A DNA stretch of 26,795 bases from the NCBI GenBank assembly GCA_965178525.1, contig CBCXVS010000071.1, positions 1-26,795 on the forward strand. The letters run 5' to 3'. The DNA comes from CBCXVS01 sp965178525 (lineage in GTDB: Bacteria; Tectomicrobia; Entotheonellia; Entotheonellales; Entotheonellaceae). The notes beneath the pieces are model-generated. The model searched no databases. It had not been told where the DNA came from and saw only the letters and a list, made by a program, of their open reading frames with translations. Positions 16,167-23,993 of the stretch are shown here, piece by piece (position 1 is the first letter of the stretch; every line of letters begins with the position of its first letter). A program made the translations under genes and the position numbers.

Positions 16167-16922
16167 ATGTTTATGCCGCCTACAACGACGTCCGATCCTC
16201 GACGGCACCTTCCCCTCGAAGGTACCTACAACGTCCGCGACATCGGTGGTTACCCGACGCACGATGGCCGCACCACACGGTGGGGCATGCTCTTTCGGGC
16301 CGACAATCTGCATCGGTTGACGCCTGACGGACAAACGGCGCTTCTCGAACGGGGCGTGCGTACGGTGCTGGACCTCCGGCGCAGTGATGAGCTGCAGGCC
16401 GCGCCCGATGTCTTCGCCACGGTTTCCCACGTGCAATACCGTCATCTCTCGTTACTCACCGACTCGCCGCCCGTGGCCCGAGGCAACCCGGCTCCCCTGG
16501 TCGAGACCTATCGGCGCATTTTGGACGAGCGTCAGGACCAAGTGTCTACGGTATTATCGGCATTGGCCGCGCCGGGCGGCTTGCCCGCGATCGTGCATTG
16601 CACGGCAGGCAAGGACCGCACCGGTGTCATTGTCGCCCTGATGTTGGCCCTGGCAGGGGTGCCGGCCGCGACGATTGTGGCGGATTACGCCCTGACCGCG
16701 ATGTACCTGGGAGGGGAATTTATGCAGGAGACGCGTCAACGGATCCTGAAACGGGGGTATACTTGGGAGCAATACCAGCCATTGGTCACTTGTCCACCGG
16801 AAAATATGCAGACGACGTTGCGGTATCTGGATGAGACTTATGGCGGCGTTGAGCCCTATCTGCGCCGTATCGGTCTGCATGAGGAGCAGATCAGCCGTCT
16901 GCAGCAGGCTCTGGTGGCGTGA
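16167..16922 (+). CDS. Tyrosine-protein phosphatase (Y_phosphatase3 type)
   Basis: A 251-residue protein. It begins with the family signature LEGTYNVRDIGGYPTHDGRTTRWGMLFRADNLHRLT (about 17-52), then GVRTVLDLR, and carries the CX5R active site HCTAGKDRTG with nucleophile Cys145 and Arg151. Such atypical dual-specificity/lipid-type phosphatases remove phosphate from phosphotyrosine or sometimes phosphoinositides; the Lys in CTAGKDR is typical of that group. GGAGAG lies just before the start. It lies 39 bases after the methyltransferase gene and 15 before the next gene. No matching kinase is in the window. Confidence 0.88.
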   Translation: MFMPPTTTSDPRRHLPLEGTYNVRDIGGYPTHDGRTTRWGMLFRADNLHRLTPDGQTALLERGVRTVLDLRRSDELQAAPDVFATVSHVQYRHLSLLTDSPPVARGNPAPLVETYRRILDERQDQVSTVLSALAAPGGLPAIVHCTAGKDRTGVIVALMLALAGVPAATIVADYALTAMYLGGEFMQETRQRILKRGYTWEQYQPLVTCPPENMQTTLRYLDETYGGVEPYLRRIGLHEEQISRLQQALVA

Positions 16923-16937
16923 GAAGGAGGGGAGGGC

Positions 16938-17594
16938 ATGGTGGAAAAAGCGCTGAGCCGGTTTCCCGTGCCGGAGCTGGACGAACTGCCGGACGATATC
17001 CGTGAGCAGATTCTTGCCGTGCAGGGGCAGACGGGTTTCATCCCAAATGTCTTTCTGGTGCTGGCGCACCGGCCGGCGGAGTTTCGCGCCTTTATGGCCT
17101 ATTATGAGGCGCTGATGGAAAAAGCGGAGGGCCTGACCCAGGCGGAGCGGGAAATGATCGTCGTGGCGACGAGCGCGGCGAATGCCTGTCCGTATTGTGT
17201 CGTGGCGCATGGCGCGGTGCTGCGCATTCGGTCGAAGCAGCCGCTGCTGGCGGATCAACTCATGGTCAATTACCGGCAGGCGGATATCACGGCGCGGCAA
17301 CGGGCGATGTTGGACTTTGCGTTGCAGGTGAGTCAGCATTCGGGGGCGATTGAGGACGCGGATTTCGAGCGCCTGCGCGCGCATGGGTTTGGGGATGAGG
17401 AGATCTGGGATATGGGGGCGATCGCGGCGCTTTTTGCCTTGTCGAATCGGATGGCGTCGCTGACGGGGATGTGGCCGAATAAGGAGTTTTATATGCTGGG
17501 GAGAGTCGAGAAAGAAAAACCGGTAGCCGCGAAGGACGTGAAGGGTACGAAGGTGAAGAGGAAGAAGAAGGAGGGGAGAAAGGTCAAAGGCTGA
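16938..17594 (+). CDS. Peroxidase-related enzyme, AhpD/carboxymuconolactone decarboxylase-like
   Basis: A 218-residue protein. The core ANACPYCVVAHGAVLR (82-96) holds the CxxC pair Cys84/Cys87 and His91 of the AhpD-like fold, a thiol peroxidase or reductase site. The N terminus (LPDDIREQILAVQGQTGFIPNVFLVLAHRPAEFRAFMAYYEAL) fits the 'peroxidase-related enzyme' subfamily. The last 30 residues are an odd Lys-rich tail (KEKPVAAKDVKGTKVKRKKK) that may bind nucleic acid or simply be a low-complexity extension. A strong AAGGAGGGGAGG site precedes ATG 16938. Probably in the operon with its neighbours, in the cytoplasm. Confidence 0.85.
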   Translation: MVEKALSRFPVPELDELPDDIREQILAVQGQTGFIPNVFLVLAHRPAEFRAFMAYYEALMEKAEGLTQAEREMIVVATSAANACPYCVVAHGAVLRIRSKQPLLADQLMVNYRQADITARQRAMLDFALQVSQHSGAIEDADFERLRAHGFGDEEIWDMGAIAALFALSNRMASLTGMWPNKEFYMLGRVEKEKPVAAKDVKGTKVKRKKKEGRKVKG

Positions 17595-17682
17595 GGTCGG
17601 GGGGAGTCGACTGTACAGGGGAGAGGGCCTGCTGGTACAATGGGCGGAGTGATGACGCTGATGCCCAAAAGAGGAGAAGGCT

Positions 17683-18600
17683 ATGGCGACGGGAACGCTG
17701 GTCGGGACTGGGAAGTATACGTATGAGGTGAATGAGCAATGGCAGCAGGTGCCGGAAGGCTGGAACATGCCGGCGGCGGCGGCGGCGGTGGATTCGCAGG
17801 ATCGGGTGTTCTGTTATAACCGGGATCCGAACCATCCGATCATTGTGTTTGATCGCGACGGCAAGTTTCTGTATGCCTGGGGCGATGGGCTGTTCAGGTT
17901 TGCGCATGCGATCGTCATCGATGCAGACGACAACCTCTGGCTGACGGATCGGGATCACGGACAGATCATGCAATTCACGCCGGAAGAAGGTGAATTGCTC
18001 ACAGCGATCGGTGAGAAGGGTTTTCGCTCCGATACCGGTGTCGATCCGAACGATTTTAGCTCGAAGGCCTATCAGCAAGTGACGCACGGGGGCGATCCGT
18101 TTAATTTGCCGACCGATGTCGCCTTTGCCCCGTCCGGCGAGATGTTTATTACGGACGGCTATGGCAATGCGCGGGTGCATAAGTTTGCCGCTGACGGCAC
18201 CCACATGTTTTCCTGGGGCGAACCCGGGACCGGACCGGGCGAATTCAACATGCCGCATGGGGTCCATGTTGATAAGGAAGGCCGGGTGTTGGTCTGCGAC
18301 CGCGAAAATGATCGCGTGCAGGTCTTCACGCAGGAAGGGGAATATATCTCCACCTGGGCCACCAAACTCATCGGACCGGCGGTGTTCTTTGTGGATAAGG
18401 AGGATACCATCTACATTCCCGAGCACAACGGTGGCCTGATCAGTGTCTTAACGGCGGAAGGCGAGCGCTTGGCCCAATGGGGCGATCCGGAGTTCCGTTC
18501 CTGCCATGGCATTGCCGGCGATTCCCGTGGCGATATCTATGTCGTCCAACCCATCAAGGGCATCAAAGGCCGCCGCATCGTCAAATACATCCGCCAATAG
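17683..18600 (+). CDS. NHL-repeat beta-propeller protein (peptidyl-hydroxyglycine lyase-like)
   Basis: A 305-residue protein of about five or six NHL repeats: HAIVIDADDNLWLTDRDHGQIMQFT, LPTDVAFAPSGEMFITDGYGNARVHKF, MPHGVHVDKEGRVLVCDRENDRVQVFT and CHGIAGDSRGDIYVVQP. It resembles the lyase half of peptidyl-glycine amidating enzymes, and many bacterial relatives carry that name without proof of activity. No signal peptide is seen. GAGGAGAAGG lies upstream of ATG 17683. It ends in TAG (18598-18600) after KYIRQ, a natural family end; the G of the stop also begins a heptamer repeat. It is the last gene of the four-gene run, 88 bases after the AhpD-like gene. Confidence 0.85.
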   Translation: MATGTLVGTGKYTYEVNEQWQQVPEGWNMPAAAAAVDSQDRVFCYNRDPNHPIIVFDRDGKFLYAWGDGLFRFAHAIVIDADDNLWLTDRDHGQIMQFTPEEGELLTAIGEKGFRSDTGVDPNDFSSKAYQQVTHGGDPFNLPTDVAFAPSGEMFITDGYGNARVHKFAADGTHMFSWGEPGTGPGEFNMPHGVHVDKEGRVLVCDRENDRVQVFTQEGEYISTWATKLIGPAVFFVDKEDTIYIPEHNGGLISVLTAEGERLAQWGDPEFRSCHGIAGDSRGDIYVVQPIKGIKGRRIVKYIRQ

Positions 18601-18641
18601 ATTGCGGATTGCGGATTGCGGAATCGAAACATTTCGCAATC
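18600..18641. repeat. GATTGCG heptamer repeat with inverted copy forming a hairpin
   Basis: Three exact tandem copies of GATTGCG occupy 18600-18620, beginning with the last base of the preceding stop codon. An inverted copy CGCAATC at 18635-18641 pairs with the third copy (14-base loop), giving a possible transcription-end hairpin after the NHL gene. A related heptamer, GAATGCG, is repeated at 20939-20972. Confidence 0.6.
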
Positions 18642-18688
18642 TGCGTTCGTTAGACGGGCGATGATGGTTGGGATCACCACCGCCAGTA

Positions 18689-19666
18689 TCAACTCCGAAG
18701 CTCGTGGTCGAGAGCCGCCTGGAAATCGGTTAACTGCGCACTCTGAATCGCCACGGCTAAGAGCCGCTCTAGCTGGGCTTCATCGACGAGGGTTTCCAAG
18801 GACCGCTCGATCTGTTGCACCACGGTTGCAGCCAGGGTGAAGCGCAAAGCCAGCACGCGCATGATATGGCGGCGGCTCGCCGTGAGTGAGCCCTCAACAC
18901 GTCCAGCTTCCCGCCCTTCTGTACGTCCTACTGCACGTCCAGCTTCCCGCCCTTCTATACGTCCTTCCTCCCGTCCGGCTTCACGTCCTTCTTCCCGTCC
19001 GGCTTCGCGAATCCGACGCAGGTACGGGGTATCTAACAATAACTCATCATCTTCAAGTAGTTGTTCGACCATATAGACCATCTCCTCTTCCGGGATGAGC
19101 GACAACAACGCAGTCATCAGGCGGCCGCGCATCTCAAGGTCGGGCACGCTCCGCAGACGGGCGATGACTGTCGGAAGCACGACTTCCGGCTCGTCCATCT
19201 GCGTTTGTCCGACGAGGGCCAGGAGGGCTGGCTGATCGAGAGCGAGCAGCTCCTCAGCCCGCATTTGCCATAACCGGATCACGTCATACTGCCACGTGAG
19301 CACGGGCGTACCGGCAAATCCGTTGACCTGGTGCTGGCCCCTGTCGTCTGTCCCCGCGCCCCGGCCAACATAGAAGACCACACTGCATAAATCGAGGGCA
19401 TAACTGGCAGTCAAACGTGTCATGTATTCTAGCATGCGACGTGCCACCGGACGATGGCTCCGCCGACCCTGAAATTCGATATGCAACACCAACTCGCGTC
19501 CATCGGCGAGTAGCACCTGAAACACCTAGTCTGCCGTCACCGTTTCGGCTAGCAGTTCCACGTTAAGGGGCTGCGCCTGGCGCACGTTGGCACGGAGCAC
19601 CCAGGCCGCGAAATCGACGATAAAGGTGCTCACCAGCCGTTTAAGCGGGCTATCGATTGACGCCAT
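18689..19666 (-). pseudogene. Rpn-family nuclease (recombination-promoting nuclease/putative transposase), interrupted by TAG
   Basis: Starting at ATG 19666 (MASIDSPLKRLVSTFIVDFAAWVL) the frame reads 46 codons, meets TAG at 19528-19526 and continues in the same frame for 279 codons. The join VTAD-stop-VFQVLLADGRELVLHIEFQGRRS is the PD-(D/E)xK core of the Rpn/DUF4351-like family (LADGRELxLHIEFQ). The rest matches: ARRMLEYMTRL, DLCSVVFYVG, then LLALVGQT and a helical region. The catalytic ELVLHIEFQ lies after the TAG; a GTG at 19525 could restart a protein lacking 47 residues. The tail holds a Gly-Arg-Glu repeat (GREEGREAGREEGRIEG) before a C-terminal helical domain. These nucleases are mobile, multicopy and often decayed. 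Confidence 0.75.
18897..19016 (-). repeat. 12-bp tandem repeats encoding a Gly-Arg-Glu tract
   Basis: About ten degenerate copies of a 12-base unit (coding strand like GGACGTGAAGCC) lie within the Rpn-like gene and encode (G-R-E/V-x) quartets. The number of copies could vary by slippage without breaking the frame, since the unit is a multiple of three. Such tracts are common before the C-terminal domain in this family. Confidence 0.6.
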
Positions 19667-19764
19667 GGGCACGGTCCTCTCACCAAAGAGCAGTCGATGC
19701 TCTCCCGTATAACTCGAGCAGGAAACACTTTCCGGACGGGGTGGTAGACCTCGGCGCCATCTCG

Positions 19765-19791
19765 GAGCAAAGGGAATCGTGCCCTTTGCTC
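19765..19791 (-). terminator. Strong stem-loop downstream of the SMP-30-like gene
   Basis: GAGCAAAGGG (19765-19774) and CCCTTTGCTC (19782-19791) form a perfect 10-bp stem with a 7-base loop. It lies 19 bases after the stop of the minus-strand gene ending at 19811, where a terminator is expected, though no U-tract follows. The rest of 19667-19810 shows no gene. Confidence 0.5.
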
Positions 19792-19810
19792 TGTGTGCCC
19801 GTCGCGGCTC

Positions 19811-20923
19811 CTATTGGGTCTTCATCGGCAGATGATACCCCTTTTTCCCCACCTGGATCCGATACAGATTATTCGCCGCCGTGATGTAGAGGATATGGCT
19901 ATTGTCTCCCCGGCCAAACCCCACATTCGTCGGCACCGGCGTTGGGATATACGCTTTCTCCTTACCATCCGGCGTATAGGCGATAATCCCGGGACGCTTG
20001 GCGTCGCGCGCTGCCACCCACAGATTGCCTTCCGTATCCATGACGAGTCCATCAGGCCCATCTTCGGGCGCATAGTCCACCAGGACACGGCTGAAGGAGG
20101 CGCTTCCATCCGGTTCGAGATTGTATGCCAACAGCGCCATACGGCCCTTGTGACTCTTCATGCCCTCACCTAGCCGGAAGAGATCGAGAGCGCCATTGTC
20201 GTTGCTGACCACATACAGCGATTTCTGGTCGGGAGCGACGGCCACCCCGTTGGGTTTCCCGGCATCGGCAATGATCCGGTGCACGGTGCCGTCCGTGTCA
20301 ATACGGTAGACCGCCATGGTGCCGAGCATCACCGGTTCGTGTCCGAGATAGCGCGGATCGCTAAAGTAGATCCGCCCTTTTTCATCGATCGAAATATCGT
20401 TCGGCGCATTGAAGGGCTTGCCATTGTACAAGCCGGCAATGATCTCCGCCACGCCGGTCTTCATGTTGGTGCGGATAATACGACGGCCACCGAAATCTGC
20501 CCCTTCCGCATTGATCATGTTGCATTCGGCATCGAACTTGATCCCGTTGGACATCCCACTCGGCGAGCGGAACGCTTTGGTTTCCTTGGTCTCCGGATCA
20601 TAAGCCCAAATCACACCCGCCAGGAGCCCGCCGCGCGGCGTTTTGGACGGCTTGGCAGCGGAAAAGGTGATGTCGCTGAAATAGACCCTGCCATCACATC
20701 CCACGGCAGCCCCTTCCGTGAAGACAATGCCGTAGTCAGCGCCGTTCACCAGCAACTCCAGTTTGGCGTCAGACGGAATAAATCCGGGGTCCCCACTCGG
20801 CGGTGCGAGTTCCTTTTGCTCCTGCTGCGCCAACACAGCCGGAGCCAGGGCCAGGCGCAGGACGCAACAGATTACGGCCACCAGCCGCCAAGCGACACGC
20901 CGTTGTGGTGTCACATGTTGCAT
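19811..20923 (-). CDS. SMP-30/gluconolactonase/LRE-like secreted beta-propeller protein
   Basis: A 370-residue protein. ATG 20923 is chosen because AAAGGAGG sits six bases upstream; an earlier in-frame ATG would translate the heptamer repeat. A signal peptide is visible (MQHVTPQRRVAWRL then a hydrophobic stretch to about AVLAQQ), so it acts in the periplasm or outside. The six-bladed propeller shows EGAAVGCDGRVYFSDI, NGIKFDAECNMI, FNAPNDISIDEKGRIYFSDPRY, KPNGVAVAPDQKSLYVVSNDN and GPDGLVMDTEGNLWVAA, matching SMP-30 metal-site motifs (E, N, N/D). The family includes lactonases such as gluconolactonase. The substrate is unknown. It ends with TAG (19813-19811). Confidence 0.88.
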   Translation of the reverse strand: MQHVTPQRRVAWRLVAVICCVLRLALAPAVLAQQEQKELAPPSGDPGFIPSDAKLELLVNGADYGIVFTEGAAVGCDGRVYFSDITFSAAKPSKTPRGGLLAGVIWAYDPETKETKAFRSPSGMSNGIKFDAECNMINAEGADFGGRRIIRTNMKTGVAEIIAGLYNGKPFNAPNDISIDEKGRIYFSDPRYLGHEPVMLGTMAVYRIDTDGTVHRIIADAGKPNGVAVAPDQKSLYVVSNDNGALDLFRLGEGMKSHKGRMALLAYNLEPDGSASFSRVLVDYAPEDGPDGLVMDTEGNLWVAARDAKRPGIIAYTPDGKEKAYIPTPVPTNVGFGRGDNSHILYITAANNLYRIQVGKKGYHLPMKTQ

Positions 20924-20938
20924 GGGTCCTCCTTTCGT

Positions 20939-20972
20939 GAATGCGGAATGCGGAATGCAGAATGCGGAATGG
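20939..20972. repeat. GAATGCG heptamer tandem repeat
   Basis: Four heptamers (GAATGCG, GAATGCG, GAATGCA, GAATGCG), then GAATGG, occupy 20939-20972, directly upstream of the SMP-30-like gene's ribosome site. It differs by one base per unit from the GATTGCG array at 18600-18620, suggesting one repeat family used in intergenic spots. Confidence 0.65.
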
Positions 20973-21126
20973 ATGGTTTGATGCCGCATGCCGTGCGCCT
21001 CGGACGAACCTTGTCGTCCGGCTACATATAAACGAGGGGAGGGCGGATGTCAATCGGGAGGCGGGTTTAAGGACCTGAGGGGTGTGCAGCATTCGTTAGG
21101 TGAAAGCCATCGTGATGGTTGAGATG

Positions 21127-21180
21127 TTGCGTCACGGCAACCCCCGGATATGATGGGTCACCGCACTGTGATATGATGGG
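21127..21180 (+). promoter_or_regulatory. Candidate promoter with 11-bp direct repeat upstream of the second exoprotein
   Basis: GATATGATGGG occurs at 21147-21157 and again at 21170-21180, 23 bp apart. Each contains TATGAT, a good -10 hexamer. The first has TTGCGT at 21127-21132 as a possible -35 with a 16-base spacer. The repeat could equally be a regulator site. Position, 42-95 bases before ATG 21222, fits a promoter. The rest of 20973-21221 holds nothing recognised. Confidence 0.4.
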
Positions 21181-21221
21181 ACGCGACTGGACAGACCGCT
21201 CGTGTGCATGAAGGAGATGTT

Positions 21222-23755
21222 ATGGCTACTTCCCCCGGAATGCGTGTTCGCCCCCACGCCCGATCCTGGACGTTGAGCCTCCTCAGTGGCCTCGTGTTCA
21301 GCATGATGCTTACGGTCTGTCACGCCCAAGTGATGACGGACATCACCGCCGATGGGACGCTCGGCACCGCCGTGACTCGGAATAATAATGTCTTTGACAT
21401 TACGGGCGGGACGCGACCGGGGAATGGCCCCAATTTGTTTCATAGTTTTGACCGCTTCAATGTGGGGACCGGCGATACCGCGCGCTTCAGTGGACCGGCT
21501 GGGATCGACCATATCCTGAGCCGGGTGACCGGCGGGTCGCAGTCGCGGATCGATGGGCAGCTGCAAGTGGACATTGCGGGTGCCAATTTATTTTTGCTCA
21601 ACCCGGCCGGGGTGCTGTTTGGCTCCGGCACCAGGTTAGATGTGCCAGGGTCGTTTCACGTCAGTACGGCGGATGTGGTGCGGTTGGCGGACGGGGGGAG
21701 GTTGGTGGCCGATGGCTCGGCTGCAAGTGTGCTCAGTGTGGCCGAGCCGGTCGCCTTTGGGTTTCTGCGGGAAAATCCTGCGGGTATTCGGATTGAGGCG
21801 AGTGTACTTGAGGTGCCCACGGGCCAAACCTTGTCGGTGGTCGTGGCGATATCGACATTATCGGGGGACGAGCAGGTTTTCTGTCGGTGCCCAGTGGTGA
21901 GATATACCTCACGAGCGTCACGTCACTCGGTGATGTCATCTTTCGTCCCAGTGAGGTTGGTTTAGGACTTGGGCTTACAGCGGCCCGCCCGGATGGCGCC
22001 ATAACGTTGTCAGACTCTGCTTTTCTCGACGTGAGTGGTGAAGTGGGTGGCGCCCTGTTGATTCGCGGTGGTGAGATTCGGCTCGAAGGCGAAAGTATCT
22101 TGCAAGCCAATACGCTAGGTGAGAGCCCACGTGCCCCAGGTGGGATTACGATTGATGCAACCGGCACGGTCATGCTGGTTGAGGGCAGCTTGGTGTTCAC
22201 CGGCACCGAGGGGCGTAGTGATGCCGGAGATATAATGATCACAGCCAGGAACATGATATTGCGAGAAGGGAGTATCATCGGCAGCCTCACAGTTGGGCCA
22301 GGCGACAGTGGAAATGTGACGATTCGGGTGCGGGATACCCTCACGGTCAATGGCTCCCCTAGTCTTATCACTGCCCAGGCGAGCCCGGGCGCATCCGGGT
22401 CGGCAGGCAATGTGGTGATTGAAGCCGTGGTATTGACGATTGCTGAGGGCGGGCAAATTAGCAGTATCACGTTTGGGGTGGGCAACGGGGGGAAGGTGAC
22501 GATTCAGGTGCGTGAGACCCTTACAGTCACGGGTGCTGATGTTGATGGCTCCTCTAGTGGTATCGCTGCCCAGACGGGCCCGGGCGCATCCGGGTCGGCA
22601 GGCAATGTGGTGATTGAAACCGCGGTGTTGACGATTGCGGCGGGAGGGCGGATTGGCAGTGGCACGTTTGGGATGGGCGACGGGGGGAATATGACGATAC
22701 GGGTGCATGAGACTCTCACGGTCACGGGTGCTAATCCGGTTAATGGCTTGCCTAGCGGTATCTCTGCCCAGGCGAACTCGACTGCATCCGGTTCGGGAGG
22801 CCATGTGTTGATTGAAGCGTCAGCGTTGACCCTGGCCGAGGGCGGGCAAATTGGCAGTAGTACGTTTGGCCCGGGCGACGGTGGGAGTGTGACCATTCGG
22901 GTGCGGGACACCTTCACGGTCACCGGTTCTGATCCGGTTAATGACTCCCCTAGCGTGATCTTTGTAAGTACGATAGGCAGTGGGCAGGGGGGTGAGATCA
23001 CGGTCAATGCTCGGCGGATTCGGCTCACCGAGGGTGCCCAGATCGACGCGAGAAGCGCCGGAACTGGCAATGCCGGAGATATTACGATAACCGCCTTGGA
23101 TACGTTTGTGAGTGAGAATAGTGTGGTGAGAACGGGAGCCAGGCAAGCCGATGGAGGTGATATCCGCCTTACCGCTCAGGGCCTCATGCAGCTCAGCAAT
23201 AGCCAAATCACCACCTCGGCTGGCAGCGGAGAAGGTGCGGGAGGCAACATCACGGTGGACTCAGTGTCCATCCTTCTGCAAGACAGCCAACTCCGTGCCG
23301 ATGCCTTTGGTGGCGCAGGAGGCAATATTCAAATCACAGCAGATGCGTTCCTAGCCGACCCCATCAGCGAAGTCAGTGCCTCGTCAGACCTGGGCATCGA
23401 CGGCGAGATCGATATTCAGGCTCCTATCGCCGATCTCATCGGCATCGTGACGCCGTTACCCCCGGACTTTGCGTCGGCTGGCGCGTTGCTGTCGAACCGG
23501 TGTGCAGCGCGGCTTTGGGAAGGGACCGTGAGTAGTTTTGCGGTAGTCGGACGCGACAGCGTGCCCGCGACCCCTGATGAGCCGTTGCCGAGTCAGCTCT
23601 ATCGGCCGCGGTCGGCGCCTGGGACGCAAGCCGAGACCGGCCAGCAGCCGAAGGGAGCGCTTCATATCGACACCACCCAGTATCCTCATGACACGCCTTG
23701 GTTGACCCTCGTGATGACTCCCGTGACGCCAGGACTCGACTGTGCCAAGCGATGA
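21222..23755 (+). pseudogene. Second TPS haemagglutinin-type exoprotein, frameshifted
   Basis: ATG 21222 follows AAGGAG and gives a signal peptide (MATSPGMRVRPHARSWTLSLLSGLVFSMML). The TPS domain follows (GTRPGNGPNLFHSF; NLFLLNPAGVLFG), nearly identical to the gene at 333. At about 21843 one base is missing: the frame after LSVV should read GGDIDIIGG, which appears one frame over (ggtGGCGATATCGACATT pattern), so the first frame runs to a stop at 21965 while the body continues from about 21846 to 23755. Corrected length is about 844 residues, with beta-helix repeats and the same C terminus (SNRCAARLWEG..SSFAVVGRDSVP). If the base is truly missing, only a TPS-domain fragment is made. It could also be a sequencing error or phase-variable. 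Confidence 0.82.
22316..23080 (+). repeat. Tandem beta-helix coding repeats of 180-198 bp
   Basis: Unit starts at 22316, 22496, 22691 and 22889 give spacings of 180, 195 and 198 bp (60, 65 and 66 codons). Each starts (V/M)-T-I-(R/Q)-V-(R/H)-(D/E)-T-(L/F)-T-V and contains an A-Q-x-x-x-x-A-S-G-S-(A/G)-G segment except the last. The lengths vary, unlike the constant 63-codon units of the paralogue at 1411-1977. Confidence 0.75.
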
Positions 23756-23851
23756 CCTGTGCCATGCCGCATGCTCGACGAGGACACAAGCTGAGTCCTA
23801 CACTTTAGCAAACCTTTCGTAAACCCCCTGGATTTATCCATGGGGATACAA

Positions 23852-23895
23852 GAAGATGAAAGGCAAGGGCTCGATGCCCACCGCCTTTCATCTTC
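23852..23895. other. Long perfect stem-loop inside the left end of the IS element
   Basis: GAAGATGAAAGGC (23852-23864) pairs perfectly over 13 bp with 23883-23895, and the loop holds a second 4-bp stem (GGGC 23867-23870 with GCCC 23876-23879). It starts seven bases after the left-end hairpin and about 100 bases before tnpB. It could shape tnpB mRNA, block read-in from outside transcripts, or assist single-strand end recognition. Confidence 0.6.
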
Positions 23896-23993
23896 ACGGA
23901 CTCAGTCAAGCGTAAACGTAATTGACGCAGAAAAGACTTATGGTAATATGAAACTCGTGTTTTGTTCTGGTTCTTCAGCAAAAAAATAGGGAA

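Noticed and set aside
16554..17768. Long minus-strand open frame of 404 codons
   Set aside because: It lies antisense to the phosphatase and AhpD-like genes, both with clear family motifs. Its composition (His/Arg/Leu/Pro-rich) is typical of a shadow frame in GC-rich DNA.
17584..18426. Minus-strand open frame of 280 codons
   Set aside because: It is antisense to the NHL propeller gene, which has repeat motifs and a good ribosome site.
11893..19813. Full reassignment of TAG to an amino acid
   Set aside because: TAG ends the antitoxin-like gene inside the next start codon and ends the NHL and SMP-30-like genes at plausible places, so TAG is used as a stop here. Partial readthrough remains open.
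20279..21031. Plus-strand open frame of 250 codons
   Set aside because: It is antisense to the SMP-30-like gene and reads through the heptamer repeat.
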